A stretch of DNA of 64,000 bases from contig JAENYZ010000005.1 in assembly GCA_016841525.1 (NCBI GenBank), forward strand, positions 85,084 to 149,083, written 5' to 3'. The notes under the pieces are model-generated. The model was not told where the DNA came from. It was given only the letters and a program-made list of their open reading frames with translations, and made no database searches. The stretch is from Anaerolineaceae bacterium. Lineage in GTDB: Bacteria; Chloroflexota; Anaerolineae; Anaerolineales; Anaerolineaceae. The position numbers were made by a program, and so were the translations under genes. Numbering within the stretch: the first letter of the stretch is position 1; every line of letters starts with the position of its first letter. This document shows positions 39,575 to 48,444 of this stretch, one piece after another.

Positions 39575-41320
39575 CTAACGGGCACCCCGCCTGCCAAACT
39601 GCCTTTCGAGCAGATCGGCTGACAGATGAATCATGGTCGGACGTCCGTGAGGGCAGGTGCGCGGCGACTGGCATTTTTCTAAACCCTGCAGCAATGCGCG
39701 CTGCTCTTCGGGGCTGAGGTTCTGCCCGCCCTTGACTGCCATCCGTTTGCAGATTCGCGCTGTAATTTTTGCTTCTTTTGCAGAAGCGAGTGGCGCTTCA
39801 TCTTCCTCAAAATCCTCTACAAGCACGTTCAGCGCGGCTTCCGGGTCGCCGCCAACAAGCAGCGCGGGAATTGACCGAACAGTGAATGTATTCGGACCAA
39901 AGCTCTCAACATGGAATCCAAGGTTTTCTAAAACTTCTAACTGGTCATCGAGCAGGCGCGCTTTATCTGGGGGAAGTGTCACATTGACAGGTTCCAACAA
40001 GGATTGCGCCGGCACGGCGTCCTGCGACTGCTGTGCCATTAGCTGTTCAAAGAGCACACGTTCATGGGCAGCATGCTGGTCGATCAAATACAAGCCATCG
40101 GGGCCTTCTGCCACCAGGTAAGTCGCTGCTACCTGGCCAATCAATCGTAATAAGGGCAGGGCATCGGCATCCAGGTCACCGGTGTGAAAACTGATTTGCG
40201 GCAATGATGGGGAATTTTCCAAATCCTGGTTTGTTGAAATCTCTGCGGACATCGCCCAGGCGGGATCAACGGATTGTCCCCCCTGGTTTGGGACACCACC
40301 CCAGAGCTGCCTTGGCCGCAAGTCGGGCACCGGGGAATAAGCCAACAATGCACGGCGCACCGCACGCTGTGTTTGAGTGAAAACCAGGTTGCCTTCTCTG
40401 AACCGTACTTCTGCTTTCGCAGGATGGACGTTAACATCCACGGTTTCAGGGGGCAAATCCAGGAATAAAACAACGATCGGGAAACGTCCAACCATCAACA
40501 ACGTGTGATACGCCCGGATGATCGCCGCAGTTACGGCCGTATCCTTCACCCAGCGCCCATTAACAAAGATGGTGATATCGCGCCGGTTAGAGCGTGTCAA
40601 CGCAATCGGACTGATAAAGCCGTGAATATGAGCATCATTCTCTTTGAAGTCCAATGCCAGCATTTGTTTGGCAATATCCAAACCGTAAAGGCTCGCCAAA
40701 ACCTCGCGCTGATCGCCGTTGCCGCTTGTTTGCAAAGAAGGCCTGCCGTCCACAACCAGTTCCCAGCGGACATCAGGGTAAGCCAGGGCATAGCGTGTCA
40801 CCAAAGCCTCAATGTGCCTTCTTTCAGTATTATCCGTCTTTAAGAATTTTAATCGGGCAGGTACGTTGTAAAACAAATCCTGCACGACGATCCGTGTGCC
40901 ATAAGGTACGCCGACCTCGGTCAATTTGCCAAGCTTCCCCCCATCAAGGTCCAAACCCGCACCTGATTCAGCATCTCTCGTCCGTGACTCCACAGCCATT
41001 CGGGATACAGACCCAATTGACGCCAATGCTTCGCCGCGGAATCCCAGGGTTTCAATATGGAAGAGGTCTTCCGCCCTCGCCAATTTGCTGGTTGCATGCC
41101 TTGAAACCGCCAATCCCAACTCCTCCCTTGGGATGCCATCGCCGTTATCGATGGCAGCGATCAGGCGTTTTCCTGCGCCTTCAATCTCGATCGTAATCTC
41201 CGTGCTTCCGGCATCCAGGGCGTTTTCAACAAGCTCTTTAACAACCGATGCGGGGCGTTCAATCACCTCACCGGCAGCAATTTGTGATGCAATATGATCT
41301 GGCAAAATTCGAATGGGCAT
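39575..41320 (-). CDS. mutL: DNA mismatch repair endonuclease MutL
   Basis: The 581-residue protein has the GHKL ATPase motifs (ELVENALDAGST, DNGDGIP, TLGFRGEALASI) at the N-terminus and a C-terminal endonuclease domain: DQHAAHERVLFEQLM, matching DQHA(x)2E(x)4E, with ICKRMAVK, and CPHGRPTMI. MutL links MutS recognition of mismatches to strand cutting. A MutS gene is not in the window. ATG 41320 sits on the same strand as the kinase, likely a two-gene operon. Confidence 0.96.
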   Translation of the reverse strand: MPIRILPDHIASQIAAGEVIERPASVVKELVENALDAGSTEITIEIEGAGKRLIAAIDNGDGIPREELGLAVSRHATSKLARAEDLFHIETLGFRGEALASIGSVSRMAVESRTRDAESGAGLDLDGGKLGKLTEVGVPYGTRIVVQDLFYNVPARLKFLKTDNTERRHIEALVTRYALAYPDVRWELVVDGRPSLQTSGNGDQREVLASLYGLDIAKQMLALDFKENDAHIHGFISPIALTRSNRRDITIFVNGRWVKDTAVTAAIIRAYHTLLMVGRFPIVVLFLDLPPETVDVNVHPAKAEVRFREGNLVFTQTQRAVRRALLAYSPVPDLRPRQLWGGVPNQGGQSVDPAWAMSAEISTNQDLENSPSLPQISFHTGDLDADALPLLRLIGQVAATYLVAEGPDGLYLIDQHAAHERVLFEQLMAQQSQDAVPAQSLLEPVNVTLPPDKARLLDDQLEVLENLGFHVESFGPNTFTVRSIPALLVGGDPEAALNVLVEDFEEDEAPLASAKEAKITARICKRMAVKGGQNLSPEEQRALLQGLEKCQSPRTCPHGRPTMIHLSADLLERQFGRRGAR

Positions 41321-41402
41321 AAATCCTCCAACCTGAATTATAACCCACAGACTGTGAGGAACAATCCTTCAGGATACATCACTGGTTCCCAATCAACTCA
41401 AA

Positions 41403-42419
41403 TCAACTGGTTTCATCCGGGGAATACAAGGTCCACATGCGCGCTAATTCATCTTCTTCCGCGTGAATATCGTGATACATTTTTTCGCCATCCTCCATCT
41501 GAACCCCGACTCCTTGACCAGGAACCACTTTCCCGATATCGGCATATGGGATTCCGGCTTGCTCTAATTTTGCTGCAGCATCATCAATTTTTGATGGGCT
41601 TATTGCTGCCACCAATGTCCCGGAAGAGATCATCTTCAATGGGTCAAATTGAAAAGCCCGTGAGAAACAAGCCACGATCTCGTGGATCGGGATTTTTTCA
41701 TATTGGATTTCCAGGCCCACATCTGACAATCGGGAAATTTCCATCAAGGTTTCTAAAAGACCACCTCTTGTCACATCATGCATGGCTGATGCGCCGCATT
41801 TCCCTAAAAGCACTGCCTCAGGAACAACGCTTACATGCCGCATCAATGCCTTTGCATCCCATAAATCGCCATCTGTGAGCCCTAGCTTCAGGGCTGTCTT
41901 GGAAAAATCGCTGGCAAGAATGGCTGTCCCCTCCAATGCAATGCCTTTGCTGATCAAAATATGGTCACCGACCTGCGCACCGCTTGTAAGCACAGGTTTA
42001 CGGCCATTTAATGGTCCTAATGCGGTCACTGCAACCAAAGGTCGGGACAGGGCTGACGAATAGCCTGTGTGTCCCCCAATAATGGATACACCTACCTCTT
42101 TCGCCCCTCTTTCAACATCAGTCATAATTTTTTTCAGAAGTGCAAGATCGTTCTCACTTGGCACCAAAACCAGCAATTGAATCCAACGGGGTGGTGCACC
42201 GCTTGTGGCAATATCATTACATGCAACGTGGACTGCCAACCATCCAATATCGTTGACAGCACCAACGATTGGATCCAAATGAGAAACCAGCACATCCTCA
42301 CCTATTCTTGTAAGCGCGACATCTTCGCCAAAAACAGAACCGAGGATGACATCCGGATCATCACACACGAAATGCGGGAAAACGTATTTATTGAGATGTT
42401 CTAATGAAAACTTTGACAT
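41403..42419 (-). CDS. AIR synthase-related (HypE/PurM-fold) protein
   Basis: The 338-residue protein has the ATP-grasp-like PurM fold: GEDVALTRIGEDVLVSHLDP, ACNDIATSGAPPRW, GGHTGYSS, and in the second half HDVTRGGLLETLMEISRL and SGTLVAA. It is near HypE, SelD and ThiL, but has no C-terminal HypE carbamoyl-Cys tail. Its substrate is not known. It closes a leftward run with a radical SAM, a PLP protein, a ZIP transporter and an Fe-S carrier, suggesting metal cofactor biosynthesis. Spacing to the radical SAM gene is 28 bases. Confidence 0.85.
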   Translation of the reverse strand: MSKFSLEHLNKYVFPHFVCDDPDVILGSVFGEDVALTRIGEDVLVSHLDPIVGAVNDIGWLAVHVACNDIATSGAPPRWIQLLVLVPSENDLALLKKIMTDVERGAKEVGVSIIGGHTGYSSALSRPLVAVTALGPLNGRKPVLTSGAQVGDHILISKGIALEGTAILASDFSKTALKLGLTDGDLWDAKALMRHVSVVPEAVLLGKCGASAMHDVTRGGLLETLMEISRLSDVGLEIQYEKIPIHEIVACFSRAFQFDPLKMISSGTLVAAISPSKIDDAAAKLEQAGIPYADIGKVVPGQGVGVQMEDGEKMYHDIHAEEDELARMWTLYSPDETS

Positions 42420-42447
42420 TGTGTTTCCTCATTATTCTTGATTTGGT

Positions 42448-43410
42448 TTATCGATGTTTGCCATTGTCATAATAAGCATCGGCAGCACTCCAAAAACGAA
42501 GCCCCTGGCGAACAACAATCTGTGCTCTGCCGCTTTCAACAAGTTGATTGAGTGAATCACGAACATCTGAAGACGGCCATTTTGACAAAGCTTCCTCCAA
42601 TTCAGATTCTTTCATTGGGTGGCGTGTGATTATGCCCATGATGGATTCCACTAAGTTTTCATCTCCGCTGAGATCAAAGGAACCTTCAGCAGGAAGAACG
42701 ATTTTTGCCACATTTCCAAGTATGGCATGTGCTCGTAAAAGCCCTTCTTGATCGGGCGGTTTGACCCAGGTCTCCGCTGGTGGGCGGGTAGGTTGAAGAA
42801 TGTGCACTTCATCCGGATTAATTTTTTCAAGCCAGCCAGCCAATTCCTTCAAAGATGACTTATCATCGTTCACACCTTGAATAAGCATGACTTCAACCCA
42901 ATAGTTTCCTGTGTAGACTTTTCGAAAAGCAATCAAACCATCCGTCAAACGTTCAAATGATAAAGCTGGATGCGGACGGTTAATCCGGCGGTACATGGTG
43001 GCATTTCCTGCATCCAAAGAAGGTAAAACCGCATCAGCAGCAATTAATTCCTGGCGAACCTCTGGCATAAACAATAATGAACCATTCGTAATAACTGCTA
43101 CAGGTATATCCGTGAATGCTTTAATTCCTCGAATCATGTCGCCTAATCCGGATTGAAGCGTCGTCTCGCCAGAACCCACAAAGGTAATCCAATCAATATC
43201 ACCTGGGGCGTGTTTAGCTAAAGCGTCTTTTACCTGGCTGAGAATGACTTCCTTTTTAAAGAAAGCTCTTCGATCATTGGTTATTGGTCGTGTTCGACCT
43301 AACTGGCAATAAATGCAGTTCCAATTACAGGTCTTCAAGGGAATCGGATCAATACCCAGGGATTGTCCCAAACGTCTTGATGGTACTGGACCAAATACTT
43401 GTTTCACCAT
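42448..43410 (-). CDS. Radical SAM protein (COG0731-type) with C-terminal winged helix
   Basis: ATG 43410 is chosen over 43425 because the longer start codon lies in the ribosome site AAAGGAAGG. The protein has VFGPVPSRRLGQSLGIDPIP, the cluster motif KTCNWNCIYCQLGRT (Cys-x3-Cys-x2-Cys), TFVGSGETTLQ and the GVNDDKSS segment of the COG0731 group related to wyosine-synthesis TYW1. The last 60 residues form a winged helix (MKESELEEALSKWPSSDVRD). Substrate unknown. Position between a YggS gene and the AIR synthase-like gene suggests a shared pathway. Confidence 0.88.
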   Translation of the reverse strand: MVKQVFGPVPSRRLGQSLGIDPIPLKTCNWNCIYCQLGRTRPITNDRRAFFKKEVILSQVKDALAKHAPGDIDWITFVGSGETTLQSGLGDMIRGIKAFTDIPVAVITNGSLLFMPEVRQELIAADAVLPSLDAGNATMYRRINRPHPALSFERLTDGLIAFRKVYTGNYWVEVMLIQGVNDDKSSLKELAGWLEKINPDEVHILQPTRPPAETWVKPPDQEGLLRAHAILGNVAKIVLPAEGSFDLSGDENLVESIMGIITRHPMKESELEEALSKWPSSDVRDSLNQLVESGRAQIVVRQGLRFWSAADAYYDNGKHR

Positions 43411-43428
43411 ACGCCTTCCTTTCAATGC

Positions 43429-44100
43429 TTACGATCTTTCGCCAAATAAGCGGGTTCCAATACGAACAATATTTGCACCTTCTTCAATCGCAATCGGATA
43501 GCTATTACTCATACCCATTGACAAATATTCCATCTCAACATTTGGCAAATTCATACCGGCAATACGATCAAAGATACTTCGGGTCAGCTGAAAATAAGGT
43601 CGGCTGTTCTCAGGTTCACCAAAGCGCGCGCCCATGGTCATCAACCCTTGAAGTTTCAGGTTTTTTAATTGGCTGACCTTCTCAACAAGTGCATCAACAT
43701 TTCCCGGCAGGACACCTGTCTTATTTGATTCGCGTCCGCTGTTAATTTCTATCAAAACCGGCATTATTTTTCCAAACATTTGGCAACGTTGATCCAGATA
43801 TTTCGCAAGGTGCCAGGAATCGATGGTTTCCACCCAGTCAAAGGATTCAGCAACATATTTCGCTTTGCTGGTTTGCAAGTGACCGATCATGTGCCACTTT
43901 ACATTAGAACCGATTTCATTGATGATGGGCAATGCTTCCTGCACATAGTTATAACCAATATTTTTCACACCAGCCCTAACAGCTACCTTTACCTCTTCCA
44001 GGGTACGTGTTTTTGCTGCAGCCACAAGAATGACATGCTCTGGTATTTGGGATAAAACCATTTCAACGGATTCTATAATTTTATTTTCCTGTTTTTTCAT
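43429..44100 (-). CDS. YggS/PROSC-family pyridoxal phosphate-binding protein
   Basis: The 223-residue protein has the YggS pattern: ILVAAAKTRTLEEVKVAV with the PLP-binding lysine, NIGYNYVQEA in place of the usual GENRVQE, WHMIGHLQTSKAKY, VETIDS, IEINSGRESNKTGV and LSMGMSNSYPIAIEEG. It buffers PLP and affects amino-acid homeostasis in the cytoplasm. It sits 5 bases from the ZIP gene and is in the metal-linked operon, where its role is not obvious. Confidence 0.93.
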   Translation of the reverse strand: MKKQENKIIESVEMVLSQIPEHVILVAAAKTRTLEEVKVAVRAGVKNIGYNYVQEALPIINEIGSNVKWHMIGHLQTSKAKYVAESFDWVETIDSWHLAKYLDQRCQMFGKIMPVLIEINSGRESNKTGVLPGNVDALVEKVSQLKNLKLQGLMTMGARFGEPENSRPYFQLTRSIFDRIAGMNLPNVEMEYLSMGMSNSYPIAIEEGANIVRIGTRLFGERS

Positions 44101-44105
44101 GCGGA

Positions 44106-44828
44106 TTAACCTTTCGTGAGAACAATAACCACAGCAACCAAAATACCGGCTAACAAAGAGAATACTGTATATCGACGACCTTCTTGCTCCACAGCCGGTA
44201 ATAAATGTGTTGCGCCTACATAGAGTAAGGCACCTGCTGAAAAAGCCAGCATCAAGCCCAATGTACCCCGGTCAATCGTCTCGATAAACGGATATGAAAC
44301 AAGGGTTCCCAGCGGTGTTGAAAATGCAGCAGCAATCAATGCCCAAATGATTGCCTTTTTACGAGAAAAGCCGCCTCTTCTAAGCAATAAGAAGGTGACG
44401 ATCCCCTCCGGGAACTCATGTAAAACCATCCCTATTGCCGCCAAAATTCCCGTAAACACACTCACATTAAAAGTCACGGAATAAATCACGCCGTCGATGA
44501 AAGAATGGATCCCAATACCAATCATTGGGATCAATCCAATAGTCATCTGGCTTTCCTCATGTCCATGAAAACGATATCTATCCAGAATACGATTGGAAAT
44601 ATACAATCCCATAAATCCAATCAGAACAAACATCGGTGCACGGTCATTCATCGCATAGGCTTCAGGCAATATGTGTATTAAAGAAACTGTAATTAAAACG
44701 CCAGCCGCAAAGCTCATGAATTGAGCAACATTTTTATTCCCCCAGCTGGAATACTTATTAATAACATAGATCCCAACAGCAGTCACAAGGCATGCAAGTG
44801 AACTTGCTAATAATACAATCCCAAACAT
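44106..44828 (-). CDS. ZIP-family metal transporter
   Basis: The ATG at 44828 follows GAGGTGAG; the GTG at 44835-44837 is less likely. The ~240-residue protein has eight hydrophobic segments with the ZIP helix IV/V signature HSFIDGVIYSV and VLHEFPEGIVTFLLL, whose His/Asp/Glu residues form the metal site, and a His-rich cytoplasmic loop (RYRFHGHEES). It probably imports or exports Zn or Fe. Within an operon for Fe-S and radical SAM proteins, iron or zinc supply is the plausible purpose. Confidence 0.92.
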   Translation of the reverse strand: MFGIVLLASSLACLVTAVGIYVINKYSSWGNKNVAQFMSFAAGVLITVSLIHILPEAYAMNDRAPMFVLIGFMGLYISNRILDRYRFHGHEESQMTIGLIPMIGIGIHSFIDGVIYSVTFNVSVFTGILAAIGMVLHEFPEGIVTFLLLRRGGFSRKKAIIWALIAAAFSTPLGTLVSYPFIETIDRGTLGLMLAFSAGALLYVGATHLLPAVEQEGRRYTVFSLLAGILVAVVIVLTKG

Positions 44829-44900
44829 GAAACTCACCTCAATTCATCTACCTTGCGTAGAAAAGGGAAACTGCACCAATTTTTTTAGAATAAAAATCTA

Positions 44901-46181
44901 TCATTCACCGTCGGCACCAATGGTTTGACGTAGTGTTTTTACAGCAAGCTCTGCACAATGCAGATGGCCTTTTGGCAGCCCTCCCAGGGCTTCAATTAAT
45001 CCTACCGAATCAATTGCTCGTGCTTGATCAAGGGTTTTGCCTTTGATCATTCGAGTCAACATGCCGCCAACGGCATAAGTTGCAGAACACCCATCGGTTG
45101 AAAATTTAGCGTCACCAATGATTTGACCGTCCATTGAGATTTCAATCTGCATGCTGTCACCACAACAACCGCAAAATTCACCGCTTATATCAGGCTTTTC
45201 AAAATGACCCATATTTTCCCGGGTTTTGATAATTTCTCGGGCGATTGGCGTAAATTCTGAAAGTTCAGGTTCATTCTCATCCGCTGAATCACTTTTTTGC
45301 CCTTCTGATGCTGCTTTCTCAGGGCTTGTTTGTAATTCAATATTTTGGCTCATACGTCGAATTTCGTCTTTTGTGCCAGCTGCAATTAAGAATCTATCAA
45401 CCAGGGCATCCAAGCCGTCAAATCGAATATCCTCCACATTGCCAGCATCGCAGTAGCTTGAGATATTGGGATCAATTGGAAATTGAGCCAGAAGGGGCGC
45501 CTTTGCATTTTCTGAAAGGACAGCTGAGTGACTTCTCCCAAAAATGTAATAGCGTTGACCATTATCGGGACAGTCAAAATAAGCCATATTCTCAATGATG
45601 CCAATGATATCGACCTTGGTAATATGCGCCATGTTGATCGCTTTTGTAACAACCATCGATGCTAAACTTTGCGGTGTTGTTACCATCACCAAACCGCTTA
45701 CAGGCAATGATTGCATAATCGTCAGGGTCGCGTCCGATGTGCCTGGCGGCAAATCGATCAAAAGCGTGTCCAAATCTCCCCACATGACATCTCCCCACAA
45801 CTGACGGATACCCTGGCTAACCAGGGGACCCCGCCAAATCACTGGCTGATCTTCAGAGGGCAGCAGTAAGTTCATCGAAATGATCTTAATACCGGTACGG
45901 CTTTCCAGGGGCTTGATGCCAAACTCACCTACAGCTACCGGCCCATGCAAGCCGAACAACATCGGGATGCTTGGCCCGGTGATATCCGCATCCAGAACAC
46001 CGACTTTAAAATTTTTCCTTGCTAAAGCGCTGGCAAGCAGACCGGTCACAAGCGATTTCCCCACACCGCCTTTACCGCTCATCACAGCAATCACATTTTT
46101 GACATTGTTATATTCTTCAGCGGTACCTGGTTTCGGTGTTGGCATCGATTTTTGGGTTTTATTTTCAGTGCTTGTGTTCAT
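44901..46181 (-). CDS. Mrp/NBP35 ATPase fused to an IscU/NifU-like scaffold domain
   Basis: Start ATG 46181 is set by GAGGAG; the longer frame to 46247 overlaps the preceding gene. The N-terminal ~270 residues are an Mrp-type ParA-family ATPase: MSGKGGVGKS (Walker A), DADITGPSIPML, LPPGTSDATLTI; the CxxC pair of many Mrp/NBP35 proteins is not evident. After a Ser/Glu-rich linker (~300-340), the last ~120 residues form an Fe-S scaffold domain with CGCCGDSM, STDGCSATYA and HCAELAVKTLRQ, the cysteine set of IscU/NifU-N. Known families assemble and deliver [4Fe-4S] clusters, so the chain may make and load clusters for the radical SAM gene downstream. Confidence 0.9.
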   Translation of the reverse strand: MNTSTENKTQKSMPTPKPGTAEEYNNVKNVIAVMSGKGGVGKSLVTGLLASALARKNFKVGVLDADITGPSIPMLFGLHGPVAVGEFGIKPLESRTGIKIISMNLLLPSEDQPVIWRGPLVSQGIRQLWGDVMWGDLDTLLIDLPPGTSDATLTIMQSLPVSGLVMVTTPQSLASMVVTKAINMAHITKVDIIGIIENMAYFDCPDNGQRYYIFGRSHSAVLSENAKAPLLAQFPIDPNISSYCDAGNVEDIRFDGLDALVDRFLIAAGTKDEIRRMSQNIELQTSPEKAASEGQKSDSADENEPELSEFTPIAREIIKTRENMGHFEKPDISGEFCGCCGDSMQIEISMDGQIIGDAKFSTDGCSATYAVGGMLTRMIKGKTLDQARAIDSVGLIEALGGLPKGHLHCAELAVKTLRQTIGADGE

Positions 46182-46195
46182 TGGCTCCTCAATCA

Positions 46196-46405
46196 TCAAT
46201 CCCGTACCATTGCAGTTCCACACTTTGGACAGGTGAGATCCATACACCGCTGCCCAACCTGGTGACTCAGCTTATAACCACATTTTGGACAAACACAATT
46301 CCCGCTCGGGCCGGAACCTGGTTTTGTGCCGCCGCCAACCCCTCTGCCGCGGCCCTGGTCACCCGATGTCCTGCGTCCACGTCCTCCTCTAAAAAAGTTG
46401 AACAT
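46196..46405 (-). CDS. Small Gly/Arg-rich zinc-ribbon protein
   Basis: ATG 46405 is preferred because GGAGG overlaps the upstream ATG at 46417. The 69-residue protein starts MFNFFRGGRGRR, runs through a Gly/Arg/Gln-rich flexible stretch, and ends in a zinc ribbon (CVCPKCGYK .. CMDLTCPKCGTAM). It lies 14 bases before the Mrp fusion. Similar small ribbon proteins are found with Mrp/NifX genes in anaerobes; a chaperone or metal-delivery role is possible. Function unknown. Confidence 0.8.
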   Translation of the reverse strand: MFNFFRGGRGRRTSGDQGRGRGVGGGTKPGSGPSGNCVCPKCGYKLSHQVGQRCMDLTCPKCGTAMVRD

Positions 46406-46486
46406 CTTTTCCTCCATTCAAATAAGCTTTTATCATTTAACAAGCAAACTTTCTCTTCAAATCAATACTCATAAAAAAAATAATCA

Positions 46487-47182
46487 TTAAATATTAGGCG
46501 TTCGATCCACAAAATGCTGTGTAACCGACCGATCAGAAAAATCAGTCGGACAAATAATCAAGATCGATTTAGAAACACGATCCTCAAGGTTCTCCCATCG
46601 ATGCGGAATGTGGGCTTCAAAAATCAGGCTGTCGCCCGGATCAAGAACAAATTCTCGATCACCGACCCAAAAACCCAGGCTGCCTTCAAGACAGTACACA
46701 AACTCCTGCCCCGTATGAACGATCGGATCGGGATCGCTTTCATGGTCAGGCTGCAGCGTCATTAAAAGTGGGGTTCCCTCACCCAACGCCAATCCGCCCC
46801 CAAGGTCTTCAAAAATGCCTTGTGGAAAATTAATCTGGGTTCTCTGACCTTTCTTTTGAAATACCGTATCTTTTTTAGCAGTCAATGGTTGGAAAAAAGC
46901 TGTTATTGGCACATTTAACGCGTTAGCAATTTGTTGTAAGGTGCTGACGTTGGGAGAAGTCTTTTCGTTCTCAATCAAACTGAGCGTGTTGACGTTTAAT
47001 CCACTCAATTCTGCTAAAGCACGTAAAGACAATCCTTGTAAAATGCGTAATTCCTGCAATCTTTTTCCTACATTAATTTCTGAAGGCACTGGATCAGAAG
47101 ACACATGGCTCAGGAGCTGGGCAAGCCTGTTACGCCATTGGTTTTGAACATGATAAGATCTCAACTGGTTGTCAGAAGCCAT
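46487..47182 (-). CDS. XRE-cupin transcriptional regulator
   Basis: ATG 47182 is taken with its AGGAAAAAGGTG site. The ~231-residue protein has a helix-turn-helix at about residues 40-95 (LQELRILQGLSLRALAELSG, LNVNTLSLIENEKTSPNVST) and a C-terminal cupin (HTGQEFVYCLEGSLGFWVG; FVLDPGDSLIFEAHIPHRWE). It probably senses a small effector through the cupin and controls nearby genes. A 26-base perfect palindrome stands at its own promoter. It is the first gene of the leftward metal/Fe-S run. Confidence 0.92.
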   Translation of the reverse strand: MASDNQLRSYHVQNQWRNRLAQLLSHVSSDPVPSEINVGKRLQELRILQGLSLRALAELSGLNVNTLSLIENEKTSPNVSTLQQIANALNVPITAFFQPLTAKKDTVFQKKGQRTQINFPQGIFEDLGGGLALGEGTPLLMTLQPDHESDPDPIVHTGQEFVYCLEGSLGFWVGDREFVLDPGDSLIFEAHIPHRWENLEDRVSKSILIICPTDFSDRSVTQHFVDRTPNI

Positions 47183-47200
47183 CACCTTTTTCCTTTCATT

Positions 47201-47226
47201 ATTTGTACTATAATTATAGTACAAAT
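47201..47226. promoter_or_regulatory. Perfect 26-base palindrome at the XRE-cupin promoter
   Basis: The half site ATTTGTACTATAA is followed by its exact complement TTATAGTACAAAT. It contains TATAAT-like sequence on both strands, 19 bases before the ATG on the minus strand, so a bound dimer would block the gene's own promoter. The core TTTGTACAAA recurs at 49297-49306 upstream of the transketolase genes. Confidence 0.8.
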
Positions 47227-47359
47227 TTACAAGTTTTCAACTAATTAATTTAGATTTCGGGGCATTTGAGTCAAATCAATGATTTTCGATATCAGAAACA
47301 AAACGCTAATAATTCTGAAAGGAATCTCATGACTTTAATTTTGGAGCTAATTGATTTAA

Positions 47360-47400
47360 AAACAAAAACGTCATACGCTCGTTGATATGACGTTTTTTTC
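47360..47400 (-). terminator. Terminator of the transketolase operon
   Basis: AAAAACGTCATA and TATGACGTTTTT form a 12-base-pair stem with a 10-base loop, followed on the minus strand by GTTTTTAAA. It ends the leftward transketolase pair and separates it from the XRE-cupin gene. Confidence 0.85.
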
Positions 47401-47457
47401 TCAATTATGAACTTTCAATTGAGGACATCTTAATCAATTCCTTATAAATAAGCTGGG

Positions 47458-48426
47458 TTAAATCCCATCTAAAAATCGTATCACAGTGTCATGAATCCCC
47501 TTGGGATCGAGCTGATAATACGCCAGCAATTCCTGGTAAGGTCCCGATGTCGTAAAGATATCATATAGCCCATGACGCTTAAAGCGAATATTTAAATTGT
47601 TTTCCGCAATGATTTCTGCAATCGCACTTCCCAAACCATTGATGACATTATGTTGTTCAATGGTTAATACAACAGGGAAATCTGTAAGAAGATCGACAAA
47701 ATCCGAGGGGTTAATCGGTTTGATCGTTGAAACATTTAAAACACCTGCTGCTACACTCTGCTCTGCGAGCAGTTCTGCCGCATCAAGGGTCTCCCCAACC
47801 TGGGCACCTGTGGCAATGAGCAGAACATCACTTCCAGACCTGACCAAATCTGGCTTACCGATCGCGTAATCAAAATCCTGGTTGTAAACCGTTTTTTCCT
47901 TGACACGGCTCAAACGGACATAAACCGGACCATCCAGATCGACAGCAGCGCGAATGACTGCAGCCGTTTCCACACCATCCGCAGGGGAAATGACCGTCAT
48001 TCCTGCCATGCTGCGGTAAATGCCGATATCCTCGATCGCCTGGTGCGTTGCCCCAGCGACACCGAAGCTTATGCCGCTGTGTGTCGAAACAATTTTGACC
48101 GGCAAGCCATTATAAGCAATGTCCGTTCGCACCTGTTCACAGGCGCGCATTGAGGAGAACACGGCATAGGTACAGGCAAATGGGATCTTACCCGCAAGTG
48201 TCAGGCCTGCTGCAGCGCCCATCATATTTTGTTCCGCCACGCCAAAGTTAATAAAGCGATCCGGAAATTTCTTAATAAAATCGTTCAATTTCACACTATC
48301 AGCCAGGTCTGCTGACAATGCAACGATATTCTCATTTTGTTCCCCAAGTTCAACAATAACTTTACCAAAGGCTTCCCTGCTTGAAAGCCCAACAAATCGA
48401 CTTTGTATTTGATTATTTTCTTTCAT
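47458..48426 (-). CDS. Transketolase C-terminal subunit
   Basis: ATG 48426 follows AAGGAG. The ~322-residue protein carries the pyrimidine-binding and C-terminal transketolase domains: SADLADSVKL, the glutamate motif FGVAEQNMMGAAAGLTL that activates ThDP, STHSGISFGVAGATHQAIED, and the final IEQHNVINGLG. It works with the 48445-49266 subunit in ThDP-dependent transfer of two-carbon units in the pentose phosphate pathway. The intergenic gap is 18 bases. Confidence 0.94.
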   Translation of the reverse strand: MKENNQIQSRFVGLSSREAFGKVIVELGEQNENIVALSADLADSVKLNDFIKKFPDRFINFGVAEQNMMGAAAGLTLAGKIPFACTYAVFSSMRACEQVRTDIAYNGLPVKIVSTHSGISFGVAGATHQAIEDIGIYRSMAGMTVISPADGVETAAVIRAAVDLDGPVYVRLSRVKEKTVYNQDFDYAIGKPDLVRSGSDVLLIATGAQVGETLDAAELLAEQSVAAGVLNVSTIKPINPSDFVDLLTDFPVVLTIEQHNVINGLGSAIAEIIAENNLNIRFKRHGLYDIFTTSGPYQELLAYYQLDPKGIHDTVIRFLDGI

Positions 48427-48444
48427 ATTTCTCCTTGATCCCAT

